A stretch of DNA of 64,000 nucleotides from Dendrophyllia cribrosa (GCA_024195265.1 JAJLRJ010000009.1:27581710-27645709), one strand, 5' to 3'; shown: positions 1 through 13,560, counted from the first letter of the stretch. The notes: generated by a model not told the origin, from the sequence alone. Numbers and translations are program-made.

Positions 1-3000
1 GCACAGGAGGAAAATGTGAGACTTTAGTTGCATTTAAACCGTTTGCTATATCGGTGAGACTCTGGTCAACACATAGGTAAACTGTGGCTTGCATTCTAAC
101 TTCCTTGTTCTTGAGAAGACTGTTTATACAGGTCAGGAAGTCACAGGTGTCGTAACAGCCAAAGAAGACGCTTCCTGTGACATCGTATGGAGATTTTCCT
201 GAGGCTGTCCTGCAAGAGGTAAGTGACTGTATAAGCATAAAAGAAAAATCGATTTCCTTCGCTATAATTGTGTACATATGGAGTCTTTAATGGGAATCAA
301 AGCCATGATGATTGCTGTTAACGGTGACCGTACCGGGATCAACCGAAAGTTGTAAAGGACAAACAGTAAATCTAAGGTTGCATTAAAGTTCAAACCCATG
401 GTCTTTACCTTAACTGTGGACCTACTGGGCTGTACTAAAAGTTGAAAGTTTTAATGGCATTCAAAAGCACGGTCCTAGTTCAACAATTGTCAAGTTACTC
501 TTTAAACAATGTACTTTGTAAACAAACAAAATACAGGAGGAAAATGTGAGACTATAGTTCCATTCAAATCGTTTGCTATATCGGTGAAGCTACTAAGAAA
601 ACAGACGCTCATCACAACATAAGTAAATTCTGACTTGCATTATAACTTCTTGTTCTTGAGAAGACTGTTTACACAGGTCAGGAAGTTCCAGGTGTCGTAA
701 CAGCCAATAAAGACGCTTCCTGGGACATCGTATGGAGATTTCTCTGAGGCTGTCCTGCAAGAGGTAAGTGACTGTATAAGCATAAAAGAAAAATCGATTT
801 TCTTCCCTATAATCGTGGACACATCCAGTCTTTAATTGGAATGAAACCCATGATATTTGCTTTAACGGTGCACCTAGTGGTCTCTATCAAAAGTTGCAAT
901 TTGTAATGGTGTTCAAAACCATGGTAACTGCTCAATAATTCTGAAGTTGCTGTTCAAACGTTGTAGTTTGCAAACAAACAAAGCACAAGAGGAAAATATG
1001 ACACTTTAGTTGCATTCAAACCGTTTGCTATATCGGTGAAGCTACTGAGAAAAGAGACACTGATCAACACATAAATAAACTGTGGCTTGCATGATAACTT
1101 CCTTTTTCTTGAGAAGACTTTTTATACAGGTCAGGAAGTCCCAGGTGTCGTGACAACCAAAGAAGACGCTTCCTGTGACATCGGTTGGAGATTTGCCTAA
1201 GGCTGTCCTGCAAGAGGTAAGTGACTGTATAATTATAAAAGAAAAATCGATTTCCTTCGCTACAATTGTGGACATATCGAGTCTTTAATTGGAATGAAAC
1301 CCATGAGCTTTGCTTTAAAGGTGGACTTACAGGTCTATATCAAAAGTTGCAATTTGTAATGGTATTCAAAACCATGGTCCCTGCTCAACAGTTCTGAAGT
1401 TCCCCTTCAAACATTGTAGTTTGCAAACAAACAAAGCACAGGAGGAAAATGTGAGACTTTAGTTGCATTCAAATCGCTTGCTATATCGGTGAAGCTACTG
1501 AGAAAAGAGACATTGATCAACACATAGGTAAACTGTGGCTTGCATTATAACGTCCTTGTTCTTGAGAAGACTGTTTATACAGGTCAGGAAGTTCCAGGTG
1601 TCGTAACAGCCAATGAAGACGCTTCCTGTGACATCGTATGGAGATTTGCCTGAGGCTGTCCTGCAAGAGGTAAGTGACTGTATAAGCATAAAAGAAAAAT
1701 CGATTTTCTTCCCTATAATTGCGGACACTTCCAGTCTTTAATTGGAATGAAACCCATGATCTTTGCTTTAACGGTGCACCTGGTGGTCTCTATCAAAAGT
1801 TGCAATTTGTAATGGTATTCAAAACCATGGAAACTGCTTAACAATTCTGAAGTTGCTGTTCAAACATTGTATTTTGTAAACAAACAAAGCACAAGAGGAA
1901 AATATGAGACTTTAGTTGCATTCAAACCGTTTCCTATATCGGTGAAGCTACTGAGAAAAGAGACTCTGATCAACACATAGGTAAACTGTGGCTTGCATTA
2001 TAACTTCCTTGTTCTTGAGAAGACTGTTTATACAGGTCAGGAAGTTCCAGGTGTCGTAACAGTCAATAAAGACGCTTCCTGTGACATCGTATGGAGATTT
2101 CCCTGAGGCTGTCCTGTAAGAGGTAAGTGACTGTAGAAGCATAAAAGAAAAATCGATTTTCTTCCCTATAATTGTGGACACATCCAGTCTTTAATTGGAA
2201 TGAAACCCATGATTTTTGCTTTAATGGTGCACCTACTGGTTTCTATCAAAAGTTGCAATTCGTAACGGTATTCAAAACCATGGAACCTGCTCAACAATTC
2301 TGAAGTTGCTCTTCAAGCAATGTAGTTTGCAAACAAACAAAGCACAGGAGGAAAATATGAGACTTTAGTTGCATTCAAACCGTTTGCTATATCGGTTAAG
2401 CTACTGAGAAAAGAGACTCTGATCAACGCATAGGTAAACTGTGGCTTGCATTATAACTTCCTTGTTCTTGAGAGGACTGTTTATACAGGTCAGGAAGTTC
2501 CAGGTGTCGTAACAGCCAAAGAAGACGCTTCCTGTGAGATCGTATGGAGATTTGCCTGAGGCTGTCCAGCAAGAGGTAAGTGACTGTATAAGCATAAAAC
2601 AAAAATCGATTTCCTTCGCTATAATTGTGTACATATGGAGTCTTTAATGGGAGTCAAACCCATGATGATTGCTGTTAACGGTGACCGTAACGGAATCACC
2701 CAAAAGTTGTAAAGGACGAACAGTAAATCTGAGGCTGCATTGAAGTTCAAACCCATGGTGTTTACTTTAACGGTGGACCTACTGGGCTATACTAAAAGTT
2801 GAAAGTTTTAATGGCATTCAAAAGCACGGTCCTAGCTCAACAATTCTCAAGTTACTCTTTAAACAATGAACTTTGCAAACAAACAAAATACAGGAATAAA
2901 ATGTGAGACTATAGTTGCATTCAAACCGTTTGCTAGATCGGTGAAGCTACTGAGAAAACAGACGCTCATCAAAACATAGGTAAATTCTGACTTGCATTAT

Positions 3001-6000
3001 AACTTCCTTGCTCTTGAGAAGACTGTTTACACAGGTCAGGAAGTTCCAGGTGTCATAACAGCCAAAGAAGACGCTTCTTGTGACATCGTATGGAGATTTG
3101 CCTGAGGCTGTCCTACAAGAGGTAAGTGACTGTATAAGCATAAAAGAAAAATCGATTTCCGTTGCTATAATTGTGGACATATCGAGTCTTCAATGGGAAT
3201 GAAACCCATGAGCTTTGCTTTAACGGTGCACCTACTGGTCGCTGTCAACAGTTGCAATTTGTAATGGTATTCAAAACCATGGCCCTGCTCAACAATTCTG
3301 AAGTTGCTCTTCAAGCATTGTAGTTTGCAAACAAACAAAGCACAGAAGGAAAATGTGAGACTTTAGTTGTATTTAAACCGTTTGCTTTATCGGTGAAGCT
3401 ACGGAGAAAAGAGACTCTGATCAACACATAGGTAAACTGTGGCTTGTATTATAACTTCCTTGTTCTTGAGAAGACTGTTTATACAGGTCAGGAAGTTCCA
3501 GGTGTCGTAACAGCCAATAAAGATGCTTCCTGTGACATCGTATGGAGATTTCCCTGAGGTTGTCCTGCAAGAGGTAAGTGACTATATAAGCATAAAAGAA
3601 AAATCGATTTCCTTCGCTATAATTGTGGACATATCCAGTTTTTAATTGGAATGAAACCCATGATTTTTGCTTTAACGGTGCACCTACTGGTCTCTATCAA
3701 AAGTTGCAATTCGTAACGGTATTCAAAACCATGGAACCTGCTCAACAATTCTAAAGTTGCTCTTCAAGCATTGTAGTTTGCAAACAAACAAAGCACAGGA
3801 GGAAAATGTGAGACTTTAGTTGCATTAAAGCCGCTTGCTATATCGGTGAAGCTACTGTAAAAAGAGACTTTGATCAACACATAGGTAAACTGTGGCTTGC
3901 ATTATAACTTCCTTGTTCTTGAGAAGACTGTTTTTAAAGGTCAGGAAGTTCCAGGTGTCGTAACAGCCAATGAAGACGCTTCCTGTGACATCATATGGAG
4001 ATTTGCCTGAGGCTGTCCTGCTAGAGGTAAGTGACTGTATAAGCATAAAAGAAAAATCGATTTCCTTCCCTATAATTGTGTACATATGGAGTCTTTAATG
4101 GGAATCAATCCCATGATGATTGCTGTTAACGGTGACCGTACCGGGATCAACCAAAAGTTGTAAAGGACGAACAGTAAATCTAAGGTTGCATTGAAGTTCA
4201 AACCTATGGTGTTTACTTTAACGGTAGACCTACTGGGCTATACTAAAATTTGAAAGTTTTAATGGCATTCAAAAGCACGGTCCTAGCTCAACAATTCTCA
4301 AGTTACTCTTTAAACAATGTACTTTGCAAACAAACAAAATAAAGGAGGAAAATGTGAGGCTATCGTTGCATTCAAATCGTTTGTTATATCGGTGAAGCTA
4401 CTGAGAAAACAGACGCTCATCACAACATAAGTAAATTCTGACTTGCATTATAACTTCCTTGTTCTTGAGAAGACTGTTTACACAGGTCAGGAAGTTCCAG
4501 CTGTCATAACAGCCAAAGAAGACGCTTCCTGTGACATCGTATGGAAATTTGCCCGAGGCTGTCCTACAAGAGGTGAGTGACTGTATAAGCATAAAAGAAA
4601 AATCGCTTTCCTTCGCTACAATTGTGGACATGTCGAGTCTTCAATGGGAATGAAACCAATGATCTTTGCTTTAACGGTGGACTTACAGGTCTCTATAAAA
4701 AGTTGCAATTTGAAATGGTATTCAAAACCATGGTCCCTGCTGAACAATTCTGAAGTTGCTCTTCAAACATTGTAGTTTGCAAACAAACAAAGTACAAGAG
4801 GAAAATATGAAACTTTAGTTGCATTCAAACCGTTTGCTATATCGGTGAAGCTACTGAGAAAAGAGACTCTGATCAAAACATAGGTACTGTGGCTTGCATT
4901 ATAACTTCTTGTTCTTGAGAAGACTGTTTATACAGGTCAGGAAGTCCCAGGTGTCGTGACAGCCAAAGAAGACGCTTTCTGTGACATCGTATGGAAATTT
5001 GCCCGAGGCTGTCCTACAAGAGGTAAGTGAATGTATAAGCATAAAAGAAAAATCGATTTCCTTCGCTACAATTGTGGACAAATCGAGTCTTCAATGGGAG
5101 TGAAACCAATGATCTTTGCTTTAACGGTGGACTTACAGGTCTCTATAAAAAGTTGCAATTTGAAATGGTTTTCAAAACCATGGTCCCTGCTCAACAATTC
5201 TGAAGTTGCTCTTCAAACATTGTATTTTGCAAACAAACATAGCACAGGAGGAAAATGTGAGACTTTAGTTGCATTCAAACCGTTTGATATATCGGTGAAG
5301 CTACTGAGAAGAGACTTTGATCAACACATAGGTAAAGTGTGGCTTGCATTATAACTTCCTTGTTCTTGAGAAGACTGTTTATACAGGTCAGGAAGTTCCA
5401 GGTGTCGTAACAGCCAATAAAGACGCTTCCTGTGACATCGTATGGAGATTTCCCTGAGGCTGTCCTGCAAGAGGTAAGTGACTGTATAAGCATAAAAGAA
5501 AAATCGATTTTCTTCCCTATAATTGTCGACACATCCAGTCTTTAATTGGAATGAAGCCCATGATCTTTGCTTTAACGGTGCACCTAGTGGTCTCTATCAA
5601 AAGTTGCAATTTGTAATGGTATTCAAAACCATGGAAACTGCTCAACAACTCTGAAGTTGCTGTTCAAACATTGTAGTTAGCAAACAAACAAAGCACAAGA
5701 GGAAAATGTGAGACTTTAGTTGCATTCAAACCGTTTGATATATCGGTGAAGCTACTGAGAAAAGAGACTTTGATCAACACATAGGTAAACTGTGGCTTGC
5801 ATTCTAACTTCCTTGTTCTTGAGAAGACTGTTCATACAGGTCAGGAAGTCCCAGGTATCGTAACGGCCAAAGAAGACGCTTCCTATGACATCGTATGGAG
5901 ATTTTCCTGAGGCTGTCCTGCAAGAGGTAAGTGACTGTATAAGCATAAAAGAAAAATCGATTTCCTTCACTATAATTGTGTACATATGGAGTCTTTAATA

Positions 6001-6559
6001 GGAATGAAACCCATGATCTTTGCTTTAACGGTGCACCTACTGGTCTCTATCAAAAGTTGCAATTTGTAACGGTATTCAAAACCATGGAAACGTGCTCAAC
6101 AATTCTGAAGTTGCTCTTCAAACATTGTAGTTTGCAAACAAACAAAGCACAGGAGGAAAATGTGAGACTTTAGTTGCATTCAAACCGTTTGCTATATCGG
6201 TGAAGCTACTGAGAAAAGAGACTCTGATCAACACATAGGTAACCTGTGGCTTGCATTATAACTTCCTTGTTCTTGAGAAGACTGTTCATACAGGTCAGGA
6301 AGTTCCAAGTGTCATAACAACCAAAGAAGACGCTTGCTGTGACATCGTATGGAGATTTGCCCAAGGCTGTCCTGCAAGAGGTAAGTGACTGTATAAGCAT
6401 AAAAAAATCGATTTCCTTCGCTATAATTGTGGACATATCCGGTCTTTAATGGGAATGAAATGCATGATCTTTGCTTTGACGGTGCACCTACTGGTCTCTA
6501 TCAAAAGTTGCAATTTGTAATGGTATTCATAACCATGGAACCTGCTCAACAATTCTGAA
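1..6559. repeat. Tandem array, family A (453-bp units), left block
   Basis: Head-to-tail units recur every 453 bp (for example at 1042, 1495, 1948 and 2401), with some units near 546 bp. Landmarks in each unit are the TTTGCAAACAAACAAAG box, the ACCGTTTGCTATATCGG box, a splice-donor-like AAGAGGTAAGT and GTGGACATATC. The longer units (for example those crossing 2640-2830 and 4090-4260) keep about 93 bp, beginning near GTGACCGTACCGGGATC, which corresponds to sequence present in all family B units. The 453-bp unit is therefore probably a deletion derivative. No host gene is recognised. A 77-codon open frame on the minus strand recurs in most units but resembles no family I know. The block is interrupted at 6559 by the CACTA-like transposon. 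Confidence 0.95.
1583..1669 (+). other. Candidate exon cassette in a family A unit (example)
   Basis: The segment is bounded by TTTATACAG on the left and AAGAG/GTAAGTGACTG on the right and is exactly 87 bp, as in family B. The only frame open over most of it (phase 1-1) carries a TGA at codon 24, where family B has CGA. In this unit it could be a non-coding or 'poison' exon but not a coding one. Some A units, such as the one around 4500-4575, keep CGA. The upstream branch-point-like sequence is degraded (ATAAC instead of CTAAC). Splicing is inferred from signals only. Confidence 0.35.
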
Positions 6560-6574
6560 CACTGCACGAAAAAT
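6560..6574 (+). repeat. Left terminal inverted repeat of the CACTA-like element
   Basis: CACTGCACGAAAAAT pairs with the right end (14449-14463) with one mismatch. It is directly preceded by the GAA target duplication. Confidence 0.85.
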
Positions 6575-7262
6575 CGCCTTTGCGGACGATCAAATGTGTG
6601 GTCAAAGGCGTATCAAAGACCTCCTTTGCTACATCTTTCCACACCTGTGACGCGCGTCAAAGATCATCTTTGATGTCGCCTTTGACATAGTGGTAAAGGT
6701 GGTAAAGGCCGTCTTTACCACATCTTTGACATATACCTTTGACGCGCATCAAAGATTACATTTGATTCACCTTTGTCCATTATCAAAGGTTTGTCAAAGG
6801 TTTAGTCAAATTCGTCTGTGATTTGTGACAAAGGTAGATCAAAGGCGTGTGGTCAAATCTGTCTGTGACGCGTGTCAAAGGTTGAACAAAGGTGTTTGGT
6901 CAAATTCGTCTGCGACGCGTGCCAAAGGTTGACCAAATGTGTAGTCAAATTCGTCTGCGACGCGTGTCAAAGGCTGATCAAAGATATAGTCAAATATGTC
7001 TGAGACTTGTGTCAAAGGCTTGTCAAAAGTGAATCGTCTTTGCCATATGCTTTACACACATTTGACACTCGTCAAAGGCCATCTTTGATCCCGCCTTTAT
7101 ATAGTGCTAAAGGTGACAAAGGCCATCTTTACTACATATTTGACATATGCCTTTGACGCAAGTTAAATGTGATATTCAATTCGCTTTTATTTTGTCCACT
7201 ATCAAAGGTTTGTCCAAGGCGTAATCACATTGTCTACGATTGGTGTGAAAAGTGTGTCAAAT
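6575..7262. repeat. Left subterminal repeat region of the CACTA-like element
   Basis: Dense direct and inverted copies of the 7-mer CTTTGAC/GTCAAAG, often joined as small palindromes around ACGCG (for example TTTGACGCGCATCAAAG). They are spaced roughly every 15-35 bp across about 690 bp. In known CACTA elements such subterminal repeats bind the element-encoded protein. Here the binding role is inferred from position and architecture. Open frames across the region are by-products of the repeat. Confidence 0.8.
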
Positions 7263-7752
7263 ATCTTGACCACTTTTAGAAATTTAAATTAAATCATTAA
7301 AAAATACTGGTGTTACGTCAGCAATATTCATAATGATAAATATACAGACCATGATGACTGTTTTAAAAATTCAATTTTAATGATGTCAAAAGCAGAATAC
7401 ACTCTGTACTAAATTAAAAGTGCCATAAAACTGTTTCAAATAGTATCAGAAAATACATGGTTGAATTAAAAATTAATTAATGAGGCCTTAACTGCAATAG
7501 TGTACAAATGTGTCACAAAATTATCATGCAGTAGTACCAATAAGAAGCAAATTAGTAAAGGTAATACAATGGTTTCAAGGGGTATTTGAATGGGGTATAA
7601 ATACCTCGAGTAATATTTTAAAATTGTCCCAAAATATCACGAGCCGCTTGGATTATTTGTTTAAACTGCAAGGCTAAGAAATTTCTCTTTTTCTAACGCT
7701 CACACGTGTGATCAGCGATTCGGGACCAAAAGAGTACTTCAAAATAATTTTC
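7263..7752. other. AT-rich transposon interior, no gene seen
   Basis: Low-GC sequence between the left subterminal repeats and the first fold-back element. I see no coding frame, RNA gene or repeat of note. Confidence 0.6.
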
Positions 7753-7756
7753 TTAA

Positions 7757-8984
7757 GGTGGCTCCAAGTAGTTTTTTTTTTTTTTTTTTTTTTTTGGGGG
7801 GGGGGGGGGGGGGGTCACACTTCCCTTTTTGAATGCGCTTATACATAATCTTACTTTAGCTCAATGAATCTGCATTTGATATCAGCTGTTAGGCTAAAAT
7901 GAAAGTTTTGGATGATGCTCTTTTTATGCTAATCAGCATTTCCATAACAACAGTAAACGAATATGGCGAAAAACAGTTTTTCCTAAATATCTTTCGATTT
8001 TGGAGCTACCCGCGACGAGCGAATATATGCGCTATAATCTACACAGTGTAGCACACTAAATGGGAAAATTTCAAACATATTAAACTGTTTGATTTTGAAT
8101 CCTTAAACATTTTAATACGTGTTTTTTCATGTTTAAAATATAAGCGGTTAAAACATTTCATAGGTCTCACAAATTATCATTAAATTATCACAGAAAGTTT
8201 ACTAAGACTTACATTATTACTCCGTGCAAATAGCTCTGACTAATTTATCGGCAATAAAGAGATCGAGCTTATCATTCAAGTGCAGTTTAAAAAGAGGGAA
8301 AACGTCAAGAAAAACTGCATTTGAATGAAAAGCTCGATCTCTTTATTGCCGAGGAGTTAGTCAGAGCTATTTGCAGGGAGTAATCAGATTTAAGTCTGAT
8401 CGCATGAGGAACTTTCTTTGGTAATTTAATGATAATTTGTGAGACCTATGGAATGTAATGACCACTTTTAATTCAAACATGAAAAAACACGTGTTAAAAA
8501 TGTTTCAGCAATTTATTCAAAATCGAACAGTTTAATTTATTTGAAATTTTCCAATTTAGTGTGCTATACTGTGTAGATTATAGCAAATTTATTCGCTTAT
8601 CGCGGGTAGCCCCAAAATCGAAAGATAATTAGGAAAAACTGTTTTTCGCCATATTTGTTTACCATTACTATGGAAACGCTGATTAGCATAAAAAGAGCAT
8701 CCTCCAAAACTTTCATCTTAGCCTAACAGCTGATATCAAATTCAGATTCATTGAGCTAAAGTAAGATTATGTATAAGCGCATTTTTAGAGAGCAGCTCTA
8801 AAAACTGTTTATCGGGATTTCCTCATAACATGAGCATACTAATGGCGAGTACCAAGCCACACCCACTATTTCAAACTTCAATCATTTGGTCAACATGTGT
8901 GTGAAAATCGTTTAACTGCAAAGAAGGAAAACTAGCTTTTGAGCTCTTTGAAGTATGCCGGTTGGAGCCTAGGAGAGAACTACC
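7757..8984. mobile_element. TTAA-flanked fold-back (long inverted repeat) element 1
   Basis: TTAA occurs at 7753-7756 and 8985-8988. The inner ends begin GGTGGCTCC and, inverted, GGTAGTTCTC. Within it, arms of about 460 bp (7833-8288 and 8312-8785) are near-complete reverse complements separated by only about 23 bp, so a transcript or single strand would form a very long hairpin. Matching landmarks are ATGCGCTTATACATAATC on the left and GATTATGTATAAGCGCAT on the right. No coding frame is present. TTAA duplications are typical of piggyBac-type insertion, but the ends do not match a canonical piggyBac terminus, so the family is unassigned. Confidence 0.65.
7770..7814. repeat. Homopolymer pair: T run followed by G run
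   Basis: About 25 T residues run directly into about 20 G residues just inside the left end of fold-back element 1. The opposite arm lacks it. It is a simple-sequence expansion or a sequencing/assembly artefact. Confidence 0.8.
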
Positions 8985-8988
8985 TTAA

Positions 8989-9166
8989 AGACTTAATTCA
9001 AGGATTTCACGAAAAGATTAATTGGAATGAATTATTTTGGACTTTGGCAGTTGCACCTAAAAATGATATAAAGTAAGTGATAAATAATATTATTCCTGTA
9101 AGAGATTCTGATTTTCAGGGTTTTACAGAAATTACAAATTTCTTGCCTGCAACAGGATTATATCCT
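8989..9166. other. Spacer between the two fold-back elements
   Basis: About 180 bp of AT-rich sequence between two TTAA-flanked elements. No feature recognised. Confidence 0.5.
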
Positions 9167-9170
9167 TTAA

Positions 9171-11415
9171 GGAGGCTCGTAGCCATTTCTCAAGTCCACA
9201 CCCTTTCAATTTTAATGGGCCATATCTTTTGTTGTAGCGCATAAAAGGTCAAGCACTTTGCATGCAAACACACAATACATTGAACTTTATGGGAGTATAG
9301 GATTTGTTTTCATCGGTGCTTCCATGGCAACAGAATGGTGATCCTCCGAAATTCACAAGTTGCGGAGTTTCTCTAGATCGAGAGAATTTTTGTAAAACCC
9401 GCTAGTGGAGCAATTGATTTGACCATGGGCTTCAGCTGGACAAAGTTTAAAAGAAATGTATGAGAGCGTTTTTGAAATTTTGGGGGATGAAGTTTTGGGG
9501 ATTGTAAATACAGTGAAAAACATACTATCGACATAATTGGCTAATATCTAAAGAAAACGATGCGCGATGGGAATGCAGTTTCATCTCCTAGTAGTTTGAT
9601 TCCATTTTAATTGGTGTGTGAAAAAGTGAAGGGGTTGCTTTGCCCGATTGCGAGAAAGAAGGATTTGATTAGCGTACGTTCAGCTGCTCATTGTTGCCAT
9701 TTTTGTATGTAATTTGGGCTAAGCCTATGAATGTGATGATAATTTGGAAACCGTGAGATAATTTTTTTTTAATTGACAACCTCGAGATTAATCATCAGTT
9801 TATATGGCCTGCGAGTTTCAAGCGCATTGAAGACATGCAAGGCAATAAAATAGGGCCTCCAATGTACCAATGTTTTCATGCAGACTTTGTGTTTACAAGT
9901 GAGCGTCCTCATTATTCACGAGTATTGTTTTCAAGTTTCATATGCACGTACAAAACTTTAGCAAAAAGTTTATTTGCATCGAACAGAACGCTCGATTGCT
10001 TTCCGAAGAATTTTCCGTAACATGCTAATAACTGGCTTGAGAATTATAATAACATTACGCACTCGATGTCGCGCAATTACGCTGTAATGCAGCCATACCT
10101 AGGGTCTCTGTAAAATTGCAGGACAAGAAGAACATATCCCAATTTGCAAATTTATAAACGAAATACAGAAACAATGCTTCTTATGTCCCACGCAAAAACA
10201 GTGTGACAATTTTATATTTTAGCTGAGAATTTTGCTTTGTGCTATATTATATCTAAATAAGTAACAGATGCTACGCCGATTGCAACAAATAACCAGAGTG
10301 AGACAATCATAAACCATTGCCAAAGCGTGTTATTTCTGCATCCCACTTGATGAAATTAAACGTGACGTTTCCGACGTTGTCTTCATCAGTACTGTTTCAT
10401 TGCTATTCGTAACGTAAGCCAGTTATTAGCATGTTTCGGAAAATTCTTCGGAAAGCAATCGAGCGTTCTGTTCGATGCAAATAATTTTTTTTGCTAAAGT
10501 TTTGCACGTGGATCTGATGAAACTTTAAGACAATACTCGTGAATAATGAGGACTCTCACTTGTAAACTCAAAATCTGCGGGAGTAAATTGGTACATTGGG
10601 GGCCCTATTTTATTGCCTTGCTTGTCTTCAATGGCCTTGAAACTTGCGGGCCATATAAATTGATAATTAATTTCCAGATTGTCAATTTAAAAAAAATTAT
10701 CTCGCTGTTTCCAAATTATCATCACATTTGTAGGCGTAGACCAAATTACATACAAAAATGGCAACAATGATAATAATAATAATAATTTATTCACTTAATA
10801 TAGCGCCTTTTAACATTTAAAATGATCAAAAGCGCTTTACACAAATTTTATACTAATTATAATTTAATCCTATCATCCTATCTAATGTATTAAGCAGCTG
10901 AACGTACGCTAATCAAATCCTTCTTTCTCGCAATCGGCCAAAGCAACCCCCTCACTTTTTCCCACACTATTTCAAATGGAGTCAAACTATTTTGAGACGA
11001 AACTGCATTCCCATCGCGCATCGTTTTCTTTAGATAATATTAGCCAATAAGGTCGATAGTATGTTTTTCACTGTATTTACAATATCCAAAACTTCATCCC
11101 CCAAAATTTCAAAAACGCTCTCATACATTTCTTTTAAACTTTGTCCAGTTGAAGCCCATGGTCTAATCAATTAGTCCAGTAGCGGGTTTTACAAAAAATT
11201 CTCTCGATCTAGAGAAACTCCGCATTTTGTGAATTTCGGAAGATCACCATTCTGTTGCCATGGAAGCACCGATGTAAACAAATCCCATACTCACATAAAG
11301 TTCAGTGTATTGTGTGTTTGCATGCAAAGTGGCTTGTCTTTTTTTGCGCAACAACAAAAGATATGGCCCATTAAAATTGAAAGGGTGTGGACTTGAGAAA
11401 TGGGTACGAGCCTCC
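9171..11415. mobile_element. TTAA-flanked fold-back element 2, 2.2 kb
   Basis: TTAA lies at 9167-9170 and 11416-11419. The ends are GGAGGCTCGTA and its inverse TACGAGCCTCC, an almost perfect terminal inverted repeat. The inversion continues for most of the element: left arm 9171 to about 10041, right arm about 10414-11415, with a spacer of about 370 bp. Shared landmarks include the sequence around CATGCAAACACACAATACA (left) and its complement near 11310-11330, and GCAATCGAGCGTTCTG in both orientations. No transposase is visible. Its terminal GGAGGCTC resembles GGTGGCTC of fold-back element 1, suggesting related families. Confidence 0.7.
10770..10893. mobile_element. Small insertion with TAA-repeat end inside the right arm of fold-back element 2
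   Basis: The right arm contains about 125 bp absent from the left arm, placed precisely between sequences that are contiguous there (CAACAATGA and GCAGCTGAACG). It begins with a run of TAA triplets and contains a short hairpin, AGCGCCTTTT and CAAAAGCGCT. This is compatible with a short SINE/MITE-like insertion that happened after the fold-back formed. No target duplication could be defined. Confidence 0.45.
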
Positions 11416-11419
11416 TTAA

Positions 11420-13560
11420 TTGCTACATGGTTGCTGACGGCAATCGAAAGCCAACAATAACTCATCCCTGCCAATTAACTGTACTGCCATGTATATCAGT
11501 CATACATATAACAAGTTATGAGCCACAGCTATGTTTAAAAAGTTTAAAAATTAATTAACTACCATATGAACGTTTATGGTAAAATTCAAGTATTTTTTTT
11601 GTGGATTTTCAGTGTCAAATTTCGGCTTTCACGAAATCAATACATAAGATCATATTTCAGGTGCTGAAATGAAATAATGTTTTCCGTGACAAGAATTTTT
11701 TACAGGAGATGAATTTCACTGAGACGACAACACATTTTGTCATCTGCCCACTTGTTATCATTACAAAATTACACATGCATTATAGTTAGTTTGTTATAAA
11801 GTTGAAGAAAAGACAATATACTGTTTGTTGCATCTTTTCAAGACCATATGTGGCATGAAAACCTGACTGTGAAGTAGGTTTCAAGTGTGGTGTGACTGTA
11901 ACATAATTTATGCATTAGGTGAACCTAATCTCACCTGACTCTAGATCAGAAATGAGTTCGGCAAACAGGCATGCATTTTAATTGCAATATCAGTTGAAGT
12001 TGTTTGTGCCCTGAAAATGTTATCCATGCATTTACAGCCGCCTTTTTGTCTTTTCTTTCAAACTTAAGTTATAATCACTTTGAATGCAAATTAGAGTTCT
12101 CAGATTATGAACAGGCTAAGTCACACATATTTGTTTGAACAATCATGGCATGTTTTATACCAAAATATAAAGGTCGTGTTTTCACATGATTGTTTACGTA
12201 TGCTCGATGCGATACTGTACATCCATTCATTTCTTGAAGCTTGAATTATTTTTTGAATGTGGAAGTATGACAAGCGATTCTCTTAACTTACATCATTTCC
12301 TTTACCTGTATATTTGTTTTAATCATTTTTCATTAATTTTAATTTTTTAAGTATTAATAAATTAACTGATTTTTTCGTAATGATTTTCGTTAACTGCTGC
12401 TTTAAAAATAATCAAGCATTCTTGGGACCGAAAGGGTGGCTAATATGTTCACTCGTTCTAATGGAACCTGAAAAGTGTCTTGCGTTTAAGCATGATCTGT
12501 TCAGTGGCTCTTTACACTCTTGAAAGTTATAGAGAAATATTTACTTCTTTGGTCTTCTGATCATCGCATTCTTTGATTGAATAACCAGACACGTGTAGCT
12601 GCCAACGGCAAGCTGACTTGGCAACAGCCCAGCAAGACATCTTTGCTCTTCAAATTTTCATGCCTGTTTACACATAAAATTAATTACTTTCAAATAAACA
12701 TACTAAGGTAATTATAACATTGTGCTTGCAAAAAGAAAAACCAAGATTTGAAACAAAGCACAGTGTCCAATTTAATGGGAGGTTGCTGGAAAATCAAATA
12801 ATATAATTACATGACTTTTTAATAAACTGACTGTCTTTATTGGGCATCTGATCTGAAAATGTTATTCGTTTATACTGTTGGAACAGTAAAATGTATCTTT
12901 GTTAGAAATTAATATTAATTTCACCCAAATGTAAAACTAAAAGTAGAACAGAAGAACTCACCACTTGTAAAGAAAAAAATTGTAGGTTGTAAATTGTAAA
13001 TTGTAAGCATGGTGCCTGCGACCATTATTTAGACTCTATCAAGTTAAATGTGATGCACCCAAAACATATGAATTAGTTTTTAAACATGGAGCTCAATGTT
13101 CTATGCAGCAAAAACTTCAACATTCCCTGTAGCAAGATTGTGTATCACAAATGAAATATGCGATGTTGAAGTGTTATTTTAAGCTTAAGTATTATGAACA
13201 AACAATTCGGTTTTCTACAAACTGGTATCCCGCCATTTTCAGTTGCAAATGACAAATAAAATTAATGATGAATAAAACGGATATCCAGGGTTTGTCATTA
13301 ATATAAACAGTTCACTAAATAGCCTCGTTTGGTGACCTTGTATTTCATAAACAAGCATCAAAAGCTAACATTTTATATACAAAAAGGATTAGCTGGAAAT
13401 AAATAAAGTTCATTCTGTTTGTTTACGGCAAGTTTAATAGAAGTCTGAGAAAGCAAATATCCGTGTTGGAACGCTTGAGAACTCTTACATCTTGTTTAAG
13501 GCTTAATTTAATTTTTTAAATGTCAAAGAGACTTACCTTTTCATCTTAAGTGAAGTTTGA
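11420..13560. other. AT-rich transposon interior, no gene recognised
   Basis: About 2.1 kb with no long open frame, no recognisable domain, tRNA or tandem repeat. It may be captured host non-coding DNA or decayed transposon sequence. Nothing in it supports a transposase. Confidence 0.5.

Noticed and set aside
9835..10020. 61-codon frame in fold-back element 2
   Set aside because: The same sequence is present inverted in the other arm without a matching frame; no domain or start context.
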